DNA of 64,000 nucleotides from Alviniconcha marisindica (Eukaryota > Mollusca > Gastropoda > Provannidae), in NCBI GenBank assembly GCA_018857735.1, contig JABMCL010000713.1, forward strand, positions 2,201,001-2,265,000, written 5' to 3'. The position numbers and the translations under genes are program-made. Of the stretch, positions 13,683-26,144 are shown in pieces. The notes under the pieces are model-generated. The model did no database searches, was not told where the DNA came from, and was given only the letters and a program-made list of their open reading frames with translations. Each line of letters opens with the position of its first letter. Position 1 is the stretch's first letter.

Positions 13683-14049
13683 ATAACCCCTGCTGCTCCT
13701 CACTCACCCCTTCCGCTCTCTTTTTTCCCCTCCCTTTTCTTTCTTTTTTTAACTCCTCCTGTCTGGTCTCGTCTCGTCTGGCCCCTCCAAGAGTTTTTGG
13801 GGCAGGTGTATCCAGCCTTTACCTTCCAACACCTTTCCCTGTAGATTGATATACTTCTGTTTATAGTGTAGTAGGGCCTTGGGGATTATTTAATAGGGAG
13901 GGAAAAGCACGAAAGGACCGTAGATCTATCAGGGTTGTCATCGTGTGTCGATTTTTTTAATATCTTTTTTTCTGGCTCTGTCTCTTTTTCTTAAAAAATA
14001 AAAGAAATTATTTTTCACTTATTCAGTAGTTTAGCAAGGAGTAGTTGTT

Positions 14050-14092
14050 TTACATGAACCTAACTACAATCCTTGGAAAATAAAGTTTTTGA

Positions 14093-14172
<80 letters not shown>

Positions 14173-14582
14173 GTACACCCACACCCACCCACACACACAC
14201 ACCAACACGCACACACACACACACCTTCCCCCACCCACGCGTGCGTCACTGATGAATGCATGTACTGCCATCTGATTACTAAGCCTTTTGATGTTAAGGT
14301 AGAAACAGTCATGGCATGTCTGAATACATTCACCTGATGTCTGACCAGAGATTGTTTCCCTACTGCTTTGAAATTGAACTGTTAAATTCAGTGCCTGGTG
14401 TCTGACCAGAGATTGTTTCCCTACTGCTTTGAAATTGAACTGTTAAATTCAGTGCCTCGATCATCAAGCGCTTATTTTCCACGATGCCCATGCATCCAGA
14501 TCTTAATAATTGAAGTGTATTTTGATTTTTTATAGTTTTCAATTTTTTTTATTGTGTTTACTCTTGCTCGTGGCTGATTTGT

Positions 14583-14642
<60 letters not shown>

Positions 14643-15299
14643 TTTTCACGTACACCCACACCCACCCACACACACACACACACGCACACACACACCTTCC
14701 CCCACCCACGCGTGCGTCACTGACGAATGCATGTACTGCCATCTGATTAATAAGCCTTTTGGTCACATTGTCCGGCCTTTTCTCTCACCTGGTCTCATGT
14801 GTCGTTCCCCTACAAGTTGCCCATTATTCTCGAGCCCTCTGCACCTTCGGTCAGCTCCAGCTTCCATCTTCAGCCGGCTTTGATGTTAAGGTAGAAACAG
14901 TCATGGCATGTCTGAATACATTCACCTGGTGTCTGACCAGAGATTGTTTCCCTACTGCTTTGAAATTGAACTGTTAAATTCAGTGCCTGGTGTCAGACCA
15001 GAGATTGTTTCCCTACTGCTTTGAAATTGAACTGTTAAATTCAGTGCCTGGTGTCAGACCAGAGATTGTTTCCCTACTGCTTTGAAATTGAACTGTTAAA
15101 TTCAGTGCCTGGTGTCAGACCAGAGATTGTTTCCCTACTGCTTTGAAATTGAACTGTTAAATTCAGTGCCTCGTTCATCAAGCGCTTATTTTCCACGATG
15201 CCCATGCATCCAGATCTTAATAATTGAAGTGTATTTTGATTTTTTATAGTTTAAAAAAAAAAATTATTGTCAGTTTACTCTTGCTCGTGGCTGATTTGT

Positions 15300-15363
<64 letters not shown>
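14050..15363 (+). repeat. Duplicated cassette with (CT)n and 61-bp sub-repeats
   Basis: The block (CT)n - (AC)n - tgcatgtactgccatctga - gatgttaaggtagaaacag - 61-bp unit - cttattttccacgatgccc - (CT)n occurs twice. The 61-bp unit (tgaccagagattgtttccc) has two copies at 14333-14456 and four at about 14926-15170. A third (CT)n starts at 15300. Confidence 0.85.
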
Positions 15364-15366
<3 letters not shown>

Positions 15367-18300
15367 GTGTGTGTGAACGAGCAAGTTCTTGGGATTTGAG
15401 AGAATTTTGCTTGTTATTAAGTACGTGGTTTTTTTCCCCTCTCCCCGATTTATATAAAGGGGTTAACTGTTCTTATCGGCTGTTGAGGGTTTTAATACAA
15501 TAATAGTGCACTGATGCCGGAGGCGCCTACGGTAGGGATGACATAGCTCTCTGCACACTGGCTGTGTAAACCCCGATTACACTCCCATGGATACGTCCAT
15601 TGCTCTTCACTTCATCATCTGTCAACTGCGTCAGGGCGGGCAGGCAGCTCGCTTGCTCGGTGGAGGCCAACCCTTCTGCATGACTCCTCACTTCCTGGTC
15701 ACAAACCGGCCTGCCCTGGTCCAACTCCAACACACCCACTTGACTCGGGTCTAGACCTTGATACTAATTACTGTTAGCACTTATGCAGTTCCATTACAAA
15801 AAAAAAAAAAAAAAAATGTGGGTGGGGGGAGGGGGGAACTACCACTAGTACCAGTTGGTCTTACCGCCTGGTTGCTCATTCCCGTCACTATAGTGTATTA
15901 ATGAACCCAGGTTCTGTGGCCACCCCCCCCCCCCACGCCCTTCCTACTCCCGCATTAAACTTGTGAAAAGATCATCTTGATGTTGATTGATTGATTGATC
16001 CTGCTGGTTATAAAAAGACAGCTGCTGTGTCAGTTTTGTTGTTTAACAGGTTCGTTGGATTGTTGGTTATATCAGGGACACTACACTATATTAGTATATA
16101 CTATATGCAGTATATCTTGTTATATAAAGACAGTAGCTGTGTTTTGTTCTTTGTTTAACTAGTTTCTTGGATTGTTGGTTATATCGGAGACAGTACACTA
16201 TATGTAGTATCTCTGGTTGTAAAAAGACAGTTGCTGTGTTTCGTTGTTTGTCTAACAGGTTCCTCTGTCTCTGGCTGTCTGTACATAGACTTGACACCAG
16301 TTTAACATTCTGTGTACTACAGCGGTCCTTGCAGTCATTGAGGCTGCCCCCATTCTATTCACAAAGGGAGTCAGCGGCCCTGTCGAGGGAGTTAGGAATG
16401 TGTGAGGATAGAATAGAGTGTTGTTCAGAAAGGTCGGTTGTGATCTGTGTCACTGTCAGTGACTTGTGAAGCTGTGTGAGTGAGCAAGAAATGTAAACAA
16501 ACATGAAAAAGAATGACAGATATTTTCGTGTTTTTTTCCCCTTTCGAATTTGTTATCGCCACCAGCAGCATTGTCACCACCACCATCATCGTTGTCATCA
16601 GTGCTATTGCTACCTTAGCAGTTGGCCTTGATTGCGTGGGGAGGGGTGTGTGTGAGAGAGGGAGAGAAACTTAGTGTTTTACGCCCAACCAGTGGGGGGG
16701 GGGGGGGGGAGAATTCCTTCACAACTTCGAATGGCTGCCGTTGGAGAGTCGGCAGTACCACCACACGTAAAACCCGTGTAAAATAAAAGAAGAGTGTAGC
16801 TCTCAGAGACTGGTAGTAACTGGAGTTTATGTAGTACGATAATACCGGGCAATCGGGTCTAACACACAGTCAATCATAACAGGCAGACCCTGCGAGATCA
16901 TGCTATCATCACCCAGGCTCACGTTTTGATCTTCCCCACTACCACAGTCACCCAGTGCACCTTGCCCAGCCTGGGCGTTCAGTGGGATCGTATCAAATAC
17001 GTAATTGCGCCGCACCTGTCACTTGCCAGTCATCAAAGGTTGGCTGATTCAGTTGAACGGGCAGGTTTTTTACTTTGAAAAACAGGATGGCTGTGTTCTT
17101 CTGACTGAAGTACACTGGCTTAGGCTTCTGTGTGGTCTTGGATTTATGGCCTTCAAAATCAAAGCGGTGCTTCCGTGGCGTGGTGCTAATGAAATAGACA
17201 GTTGTTTGGGGGATTAAAGGAAGGCACTGGTCGACTCCGTAATGAGACAGGGAGCAGCTAGTGTGCAGAGTGTGTGTATGCGTGCGTGCATGTGTGGAAA
17301 ATCCGGACCCGGACCCTGACCCTCAGTATATCCTGGAGCTGCTATTGTGGAATGCATCTATATATAGGCTGGTGTTAAGAGAGGAGTGTAGACATAGACT
17401 GGTGTTAAGAGAGGGGTGTAATCTTTTGTTGGCCAGTGGAAAGGGGGTGGAGGGATAAACAGCAATGGTATGAAACAAATGGTGGTAGCGTGGCTGAGGG
17501 GTTGAAGACGCAACACACGGGGTCATCGCTTAACTGTGGATTAAAGTCCCAGTTTGAACAGTCACCTCCTCCCTTTTCTCCTCAGCCTCAGGGTGGTAGG
17601 CACAGCAGCCAGTCTTTTTCGTTTAGGTGACTCCAATACCCCACCCCCCCCCCCCCCCCCCCCACCACACACACACACATACACATATATATACACACAC
17701 ACAGAGCTGAAAACAAACTAACAACAAACTAAAATGCAGTGACGTGTGCTACAATTGTGTGCACGCTAATTGCACGATCTCACAGCGTTGTCCTGACTAA
17801 TTTCTCTACAGATTTCATCAACGTTAGAGATTAAATCTGGGCAGCACAATTCTACCGCAGCTGGCTTTCCTCGGGGGCAGCATCACAAATTTTACCATGG
17901 CGAAATTGGGTCATACCACTGGAGACAGTGTTCTTAAAAAAGCTAGCGGAAAATTAATGCAGCAGCACAACAACTGTAGTATATAGAACCTACGAGTATG
18001 TGCAATGGATCGGTGAACGTAAAGAGTAGGTCTGTAAGACGTTATCATGCCAGTCCTCGGCCTATCCCCGTCCCTAATAAGCCTTATGGTTTCTGTGGAA
18101 TGTTTTAAAGCATCATGTTTGTTAAATATTAAAATGTTTTACTTACTTCCTTGGCCTGTGGTACGCTGGACGGGTTGCCACTGCTGTGCAGCTAAAGAAA
18201 GACTAACGCTCTCACCAGAGACCTTCGCAGCATTTTAACACCGTGTACAGCGTTGTTCTCTGTGATACGGTGACAAAAAGACAGATTACGGGTTTGTCAT

Positions 18301-18425
18301 TGGAGTCATGGGTTTGTTTAGCGAAGCAGACTGATAAATGTGCAGAGTGTGTAGAGATGAGAAGGCTATGTAATGCTGTGGTTTATGGACACACTCTTCA
18401 GACTTTGCGCCTCACTGTCATTGTA
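15364..18425. other. Unique DNA without an assignable gene
   Basis: Contains only short frames, a (G)n tract near 16696, a (C)n tract near 17643, and small duplications of an 'aagacagttgctgtgttt' motif at 16.0-16.26 kb. Confidence 0.5.
15527..15739 (-). other. Short minus-strand open frame with nearby ATTAAA
   Basis: 70 codons (starting MGVLELDQGRPVCDQEVRSH) end in TAG. ATTAAA lies about 35 nt downstream (15496-15491, minus). It could be a terminal exon or chance; no family is recognised and no clear acceptor is visible. Confidence 0.15.
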
Positions 18426-18655
18426 TTAACCCCTTCACTGCCCCAGCCTGTTAAATTTCCGGGCTTACAAATGCAAGCACACGCCTGCAGACAGTATATT
18501 TCCGGTCTTATAAGAAATCTACTGTCTTTACTGTGCGTTTTGATGAAAATCCTTTCGCAGGCTAATTCGAAAAAGAAAAAGAAATGCATAAGGATTTCAA
18601 ATTTCGCACTCTTATTGGTCGTTTTCAACTGACATCACGGCAGTGAAAGGGTTAA
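18426..18655. mobile_element. TTAA-flanked MITE (piggyBac-like)
   Basis: Inverted ends ccccttcactgcc and ggcagtgaaaggg sit directly inside TTAA at both sides (18426-18429 and 18652-18655). The internal 222 bp has no transposase. TTAA duplication and CCC ends are the hallmarks of piggyBac-type elements, so this is a likely non-autonomous derivative. Confidence 0.7.
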
Positions 18656-18795
18656 TGAATCATTGAATTAGCCTATACCAATCATGCCAGTCTTTTTTCT
18701 TCTTTTTAAATTCTGGTGGTGACAGTGTAGCGTTAGAGTTCTTCTCCCCGACGCACGCACACACTCGCACGCATGCACACACACACTCGCACGCA

Positions 18796-18796
18796 T

Positions 18797-18867
<71 letters not shown>
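18796..18867 (+). repeat. (AC)n microsatellite
   Basis: About 36 AC units, preceded by degenerate cacacacgcatgc repeats from 18750. Confidence 0.95.
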
Positions 18868-18868
<1 letters not shown>

Positions 18869-19499
18869 CCTGGGATTTCAGTCCCCACCAGTATCGCTCC
18901 GGTAAGTAAACATGGTGCTTAACGTCCACAGAAACCATAAGGCTTATTAGGGACGGGATCTCACAGGAGACAACTCGGCGTTTTAAGTAAGTCCACGGCG
19001 ACTGCAACTCACGAGAGATTTATGGACCAGCGCAAGTGGGGGGAGTGGAGTGTTATGAACAGAGGACTACACACCTCAGCACTGCAGCGGAGAGGTGTAC
19101 ACCGCACTTGGGGTGAGGCGATTCTGACACTTTGTTTCCTTTGTTTATCATAGTGTAGATCTCCCGGGCCTCGAGGAGCTGACGTTACAGTGAGGTTGCG
19201 TGCAAAGCGGATTAAGAATAAAAACAACGAACCAGCTTAAAGCCTGTTAGATCAACAACAACAAAAACAGCTAACTTAAAGCCTGTTTAGTATAGATGTG
19301 CATTCCACAGAGGAAGCCGGTGACTTGTTTTGCCTCCACCCACCCCCTTCCATGTGAATAGTTATCCTGACTGTTCTTGAACGACTTGGTCTTCCTGCAT
19401 TTGCAACATTCGAGGGGACAAAGTAATAAGGCGTTGTAAACAGGCCATGGACTAGCGTGAGACTGCAGACCTAAATGATAAAATCTTGTTCAGGTCGGT

Positions 19500-20441
19500 G
19501 TTATGAGACTATGGTGTGATGGGAGACTGGTGTGATGGGGGACAAGGGTATGATGTGAGGCTGTGGTGTGGGTGAGATATTACGGTGTGGTGGGAGACAA
19601 GGGTATGGTGCGAGATTTTGGTGTGCTGAGAGATTTTGGTATGCTGAGAGACCATGGTATGGTGTGGCGGGAGACCATGGTATGATGTGAGATTATGGTA
19701 TGGTGGGAGACTATGGTATGGTGCGAGATTATGGTGTGGAGACCACAATGATTATGGTGTGGCGGGAGACTGGTGTGTTGAGAGACCACGGTATGGTGCG
19801 AGATTATGGTGTGCTGAGAGACTATGGTATGGTGTGAGACTAAGGTGTGGTGGGAGACCATGGTATGGTGTGATACTACGGTGTGGCGGGAGACCATGGT
19901 ATGGTGTAAGACCGATGTGTGGTGGGAGACCATGGTATGGTGTAAGACCGTTGGGTGGTGGGAGACCATGGTATGGTGTAAGACCGTTGGGTGGTGGGAC
20001 ACCATGGTATGGTGTAGGACCGTTGGGTGGTGGGAGACCATGGTATGGTGTAAGACCGTTGGGTGGTGGGAGACCATGGTATGGTGTAAGACCGTTGGGT
20101 GGTGGGAGACCATGGTATGGTGTAAGACCGATGTGTGGTGGGAGACCATGGTATGGTGTAAGACCGTTGTGTGGTGGGAGACCATGGTATGGTGCAAGAC
20201 CGTTGGGTGGTGGGAGACCATGGTATGGTGCAAGACCGTTGGGTGGTGGGAGACCACAGGTATATGTAAGACCGTTGGGTGGTGGGAGACCATGGTATGG
20301 TGTAAGACCGTTGTGTGGTGGGAGACCACAGGTATGGTGTAAGACCGTTGTGTGGTGGGAGACCATGGTATGGTGTAAGACCGTTGGGTGGTGGGAGACC
20401 ACAGGTATGGTGTAAGACCGTTGTGTGGTGGGAGACCACAG
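19500..20441 (+). repeat. 36-bp minisatellite, about 25 copies
   Basis: Unit is gtgggagaccatggtatggt / gtaagaccgttgggtg. The period is a multiple of three, so both strands show long repetitive frames (up to 312 codons) that I regard as artefacts. The last unit ends in gaccacag, directly before the 20442 candidate exon. Confidence 0.93.
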
Positions 20442-20569
20442 GTGTACATCGTGGCCACGCTGTGGTGTGAGGGTGGTGGAGAGGAGCCGCGGCGGGGCGG
20501 AAAGCACAGTGCCGGCACGCAAAGCCAGGGGCTGTGTGCAGCAGCAGCAACAAGTGGCTACAGCGACAG
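20442..20569 (+). other. Candidate 128-nt exon at the end of a minisatellite
   Basis: Follows ggagaccacag and ends GACAG|gtagtg. The open frame is VYIVATLWCEGGGEEPRRGG ... TSGYSD with G/C-rich third positions, unlike the repeat beside it. There is no polypyrimidine tract, which argues against it. The reverse strand is also open. Confidence 0.22.
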
Positions 20570-20716
20570 GTAGTGTGTGGACTGGACGCTTTGTTGGCCA
20601 TTCCACTTGGCTGTTGACACCCCGCCTCTCCAAATTGCAGGCCCCAGCTCACCACAGGTGTCCCTCCCTGACCCCTCCTTCCTCTCTCTCTATACACAGG
20701 TCACTGTTCGCTACAC

Positions 20717-20718
<2 letters not shown>

Positions 20719-20790
<72 letters not shown>

Positions 20791-20804
20791 CGCTCGCTCG
20801 CTCG
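20719..20804 (+). repeat. (CT)n followed by (CTCG)n
   Basis: Polypyrimidine tract. A sister tract (GT)n-(CT)n-(CTCG)n lies at 21431-21560. Confidence 0.9.
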
Positions 20805-21430
20805 CTCTCTGTGCGTGCGTCAATGAGCGTTTACACTTGTAAACTGGTCACAGATGTCAATTCTATGGCATGTTCCTGTTTTGTTTGTGTGTTGTGCGTG
20901 TTTGTGTGTGTTGTTGTTGTGTGTGTGTGTGTGTTTATCAGTGATTGGATTTTGAGTATTACCCGTCTCTCCTACGACTCCTGTATAACGTCCGTGTCGT
21001 TGTCGGTTTATTTACTTACTGTGGTGCCCGCATTTTTTCGCCGCTAGTTCCAGTGGGATGGCCACACCACACTTGGCCATTGTAGTCTCGTGTCGAAGAA
21101 TCCCCGCTTTTGCGTAGAGAGGCCTTGTTTGTGATGACTGGGGGACGGACGTTGTTTACATTTGTGGTTACAGAGACAGGAGGGGCTGGGGGCAAAGGGA
21201 CGTGTTCCTAGCAGGCCGTCTGATGGCGAAGCAGGTGCACGGCGGTTCGTACCCGCTTCGGTTAGAACTCCAGCCGCATCCCTGTAGGTTATAGGTTTGG
21301 AGTCGGAGTGATTTTACCTTAAAATCCACGGTGGACGAGACCTCAAAAAATGGCCTGCATCGCTGTCCATGTGAATGCAGTGGTCGTGCAGTTTGATGGG
21401 GAACAGTGCAGCGTCCTGGAGGGTGTGTGT

Positions 21431-21436
21431 GTGTGT

Positions 21437-21535
<99 letters not shown>

Positions 21536-21560
21536 CGCTCGCTCGCTCGCTCGCTCGCTG
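21431..21560 (+). repeat. (GT)n-(CT)n-(CTCG)n compound microsatellite
   Basis: Three adjoining simple repeats in the same order as part of the 20.7-kb tract. Confidence 0.9.
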
Positions 21561-22246
21561 TGTCTGTCTCTGTCTCCCTCTCCCTCCAGTTTTTCAGCAT
21601 ATCACAAATATGCGCAAATATATGTAGAACAACAGCAGAGCATTTATTTTATTTTATCCTATAGTCTAGGCAGTTTTATTTCTCTGCCTGTTGGAGACGG
21701 ACGAGCCTTCTTGAACACCTTTTGAGGCGGCCAGTTCCTCTGGTTTAAGTAACCCACAGGGCACCGAACAAGCAGTAGACATGACGGGGCTTTGTTGTGA
21801 ACGGCTGGAAGGGATAAGTCATGTGCCGCAAGGCCTCTTTCTTATCTGGCAGGGTGTTCAGGCGGGTACTCGCCGCATGTCGTTGTCGTGACATCACGGC
21901 AAGCACACCTGTCAAACACTCGGATAATATCAATTTGGAAAGCAAATCGATTCCGCCGGTTGGACTTGGAACAGCAGAAACTTGGAATGCACGGGCGATG
22001 GCGGATTCAGACGTCTGGCAGTGACAGGGAGATACCCAAGGTTACTTACAGGCTTTGAACGGCGGGGTTAGACGTTCTGCCACAGCGAAAATGGAAATTT
22101 AGGAGAAATCAGGGTCCTGGTTCGTTCAAGGCGTAAATCGTGATCCTCGTTTGTCTTGGAGAATACCCAGGGGAAATTGGGATCCTCATTTCTCCTAGGG
22201 CAAGACGAGATCGCACTGGCTCACGAACACGCACACACACACACGC

Positions 22247-22287
<41 letters not shown>

Positions 22288-22514
22288 GACATCTCTGTCG
22301 AGAGAGAAGGGGGGGGGGGGGGGATTTATCCGACAAAAACAAATTTTAGAATATTAAATAAAAGATACGTCGTCAGTATCGGCATACATAAAACGCTTTG
22401 CCTTTTTCTTTGCACATACGCCACAAACATTCAAAGAAATTACACATTGATGCGTTCTCTTTCCTTCTCTTACTCGCACACAGTGCACACACGCGCACGC
22501 ACGCCCCCACGCGG

Positions 22515-23180
22515 GCGCGTTACATGACAGGACAGCTTGATGTGACCAAAATTACCAGAAATGTTGATTGTATACTTACTCAAGGAAAACTTCCCGTTGT
22601 GTTTGCTTGTTCGTCTGTTCGGGAGTACCTCTCGTGAGTAATTACTTGTCGAAAAGCGGTCATTTAAGGGAATCCCGGATTGCCTTAGAGAAAATAAACA
22701 TCCCGGTTTTTCCAAAGGGAAATCAGCATTTTTGCCTCAATCCCAGTTTGTATTGTGACTCCTGTAAGGAGCAGTTCAAAGTTCGCCTTTAATAGTAATA
22801 ATGGAAATTTGTAAAGCGCATACCCTGCGGCTCAAAGCGCTGAACATGCGCGTTACATGACAGGACAGCGTGATGTGACCAAAATTACCAGAAATGTTGA
22901 TTGTATACTTACTCAAGAAAAACTTCCCGTTGTGTTTGCTTGTTCTTCTGTTCGGGAGTACCTCTCGTGAGTAATTACTTGTCGAAAAGCGGTCATTTAA
23001 GGGAATCCCGGATTGCCTTAGAGAAAATAAACATCCCGGTTTTTCCAAAGGGAAATCAGCATTTTTGCCTCAATCCCAGTTTGTTTTGTGACTCATGTAA
23101 GGGGCAATTCAAGGTTCGCCTTTAATAGTAATAATGGAAATTTGTAAAGCGCATACCCTGCGGCTCAAAGCGCTGAACAT
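22515..23180 (+). repeat. 333-bp direct tandem duplication
   Basis: 22515-22847 is repeated almost exactly as 22848-23180 (gcgcgttacatgacaggaca ... aaagcgctgaacat). The few differences imply a recent duplication. The 'ggaaatttgtaaagcgcat' end resembles a retroposon tail. Confidence 0.92.
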
Positions 23181-23289
23181 GCATAGTATAACTCACATAA
23201 TGTACATCGGGATGGAAAATGTTATGAGCAAAAAAAAAGCTAACATAATGTAGACATCAACAAGGATTCAAGCACAGCTATGCAAAATA

Positions 23290-23293
23290 TGCA

Positions 23294-23368
<75 letters not shown>
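23290..23368 (+). repeat. (AC)n microsatellite
   Basis: About 39 AC units. Confidence 0.95.
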
Positions 23369-23371
<3 letters not shown>

Positions 23372-23867
23372 GATCGAGTAGGCAGATTCAGACTACGGGA
23401 TGACATCAAAGTTCTCCGAAAATCCGTGGCTGGCCAGAAGTAGGTCTTCCGTTTCCAGCCACTGGTCAGGCTGACACAGTGCCTGCTGTTCTCACTCGTC
23501 CCTTTGAGGTTTGACCTTTCCGTCCGATTGAACGCAGGAGCGAAACTGTCCAGCACAACAGGCTCACAGCTGACTTGCTTCCAGACCCGCTGTGACGAAA
23601 CAACAAACAACGCAGCAGGTGTTAAGAGTCCTCGAAGCCAGTGACACGGAAGAGTGAGAGCGAGTCGTGTACTCACGGTCTATTTGATCTCAGGCACGTT
23701 GGTGTTGGTTCCCCCCGAAGTCAATGGTCGGAGACTGGCGGTCAGTGAAGAAGTAAACTTTTGTTCGGGTTGGTTCGACGATGTCGGCTGACACTGGGGA
23801 AGAAAAAAAAAATCGCCTGTGCTGCAACGCGGCGTAACTGAAGAACTTGTTTAACGGATCTCGAATC

Positions 23868-24065
23868 CCCCCCCCCCCCCCCCCCAACGCACGCGCGCGT
23901 GCGCGCGCACACACACACGGAGGGGGGGGGGGGGGGGGAAGGACACAAAAAGAATACATGTATGTTTAAGGGGGGGGGGGGGGGGGGGCATGGAAGGAAG
24001 CCAAAAGTGACAACAAAGCCCGTTCTTAAATTAAATTCAGGGAAGGAGCGAGACAGACAGACAGA

Positions 24066-24102
<37 letters not shown>
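23868..24102 (+). repeat. Cluster of C and G homopolymers
   Basis: A C-run at about 23869-23885, G-runs at about 23922-23938, 23970-23988 and 24068-24102 (35 G), with alternating cgcgcgtgcgcgcgc between. The true length may be affected by sequencing error. Confidence 0.85.
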
Positions 24103-24103
<1 letters not shown>

Positions 24104-24439
24104 TCGTAGCGGAAGAAATGGAGGGCAGAGCGGAGCAGGGTGTTGGACTGGGAGGAAAACATAAGTGGCCTCATGAAAGCATCTCCGGATTTACCTTGTC
24201 GATTCCTCTTCGACCACAGGACACGTGGGTGGCCGTGGAAAAGTCAGCAAGGGAAAGGTCAGGTGACGGTAAAGCACACATCAGTGGAAGCAACGAGCGG
24301 CCGTCCGTAAAAAAAAGAAGAAGAAAAAAAAGTGGAACCTCAGAGTCGGACAGCGGTTGTTCCAGACAGGTGGTCGTTCGGGAGGGCGTCGATGACATGG
24401 CCAGTAGCGCTCGTTAATTTGATTCCTGAAAGATTGGTG

Positions 24440-24780
24440 CTCGTACGACGGCCGAGTGTTGCCCCAGTGTCTGTCTGTCTGCGCTCTTTGTGAAATGTCG
24501 CCTCTGTCCGTCTTGGTGTGGAAGTGTTTGCCTGTCCGTTTCAGTTAAACTGTTGCCTTTGTCTGTCTCAGTGGGAATGTCCCAGTCTGTTTTGGAAGTG
24601 TTGCCACTGTCTGTCTTGGCAAAATTGTTGCCTCTATTTAGAACCGTAATATAAGATTGCCAGTCTTTCTGAGCAGATGTTGCCTCTCTGTTAAAAACTG
24701 TGATGGAAGTGTTGCCTCTGTCTAGAACTGTGATAGAAGTGTTCCCTCTCTGTCTAGAACTGTGGTAGAAGTAGAGAGAA
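24440..24780 (+). repeat. Degenerate repeat of 'gaagtgttgcctctgtct'
   Basis: About a dozen irregular units. The minus-strand frame over it is read-through. Confidence 0.75.
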
Positions 24781-25775
24781 GTGTTGCTCAAGTGATGGGG
24801 CTCCACTGTCGGTGATCGCAGATTGAAGAAGACGAGCGGCAGTAGTAATTGGGGAAAAAGAAAATTTTGAGAGAGAGAGAGTGGGTGGAGGGAGACGGGG
24901 GAGAAAGAGAGAGAGAGAGAACTCCTCTTCTTCGCCCATTGATCTGCACATTTCCTTCTGGTGGATTTTAGCTTGAACAGATTTCTCTTTCCTTTCAAGC
25001 TCTGAAAGCGAGGTGGCAGTGCAGTCAGCGATTTCGTCGAAACGTCGTTCTTCTTGTCCTACCGCCACAGCCGTAACCTCTCGTCATTTTCCCCAGCTGT
25101 CAGAGAAACGTGTTGTCTGACGAGGACCAAGGTGAACAGGTTCTTTAGCTCTCGCTGGACTGGAACACAGTCAAAATATTACAGGACGTATAATGTGCGT
25201 TCAACTAGCGCTGAGGGAACGGGGGAAGAAAGAGCGTGTGTCGGGCGGGCTGGGACGAAGAGCGTGTCCCACGTGCAACCCAGACAGCGCTAGCTGGGCT
25301 CTCGCTCCGTCACGAGCCCGGACAGACTGCAAGAAGCTCGAGGTTATCTCCGCAGTGGTGGGATACTGGATGTATAGGTAGCAGCAGCTAGCAAGCAAGC
25401 AACGCGGCCCCTACCCCGGACCCGAGCAGTTTGATTGTGAACAGACGGTTACGGGTTAGGGAGGAAATGTCACCACCCCGTAGTCTCTCGACACATCCAC
25501 TTGTGCAGGGAGGTTACTGACAGGTTTAGCCTTTGGCGTCTTGTGCGGTTCACGGCCTGTAAGCTCTATGGCTGGGTGAAGCGATGCGGGGGGAAAGGGA
25601 GAACGCCAACACAGTAATCGCGCTAGGCATTTTTCAAACCGGCGTGACATCTATAAGGAGGCGAAAGTGGTGCACGGAATCCGGTCAGACAATCATCGTA
25701 ACCGGTTAGACACACGGCCGATCTACACTACTACTAGAGCTGTACAAGCAAACACCCTTCCCCGTCTGGAACACA

Positions 25776-25816
<41 letters not shown>

Positions 25817-25958
25817 AGAGATCTTGTTTGTAAGGCCGCTGACACACAGACCGTCAGACTACTGGACACAAAATGGCAGCAGTGACGGTCATGTTTGTGC
25901 AATTTTAAACATCGATTTCCAACGAACAGGCACAGAAATCGAATGAAAAGCGGCTGCC

Positions 25959-25961
<3 letters not shown>

Positions 25962-25990
<29 letters not shown>
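25962..25990 (+). repeat. 29-nt C homopolymer
   Basis: Uninterrupted C run. Confidence 0.9.
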
Positions 25991-26091
25991 ATTCCACTCC
26001 TAGCGATGAGGCTCATGATCTTTCTTCACTCCGTGCCCCTTTTAACAATATGTGGGCCCCAGAGGGATTTTTATTTTTTCAATTTTGTATA

Positions 26092-26144
<53 letters not shown>

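Noticed and set aside
16827..17015. Protein-like minus frame (RRNYVFDTIPLNAQAG ...) with a possible acceptor gtgacag
   Set aside because: Only 62 codons, no recognisable family, and no poly(A) signal close by. Kept as undecided rather than annotated.
18243..18632. 129-codon plus frame
   Set aside because: Its second half lies inside the TTAA-flanked MITE and the first half has no similarity I recognise.
19580..20633. Long minus and plus frames (up to 312 codons) of HHTMVSHHPTV-like or GGRPWYGVRPL-like repeats
   Set aside because: Read-through of a 36-bp tandem repeat; open on several frames and both strands, with no domain.
23278..23676. 132-codon minus frame ending in CVCVCV
   Set aside because: Runs into (AC)n; the non-repeat part has no recognised domain or clear exon boundaries.
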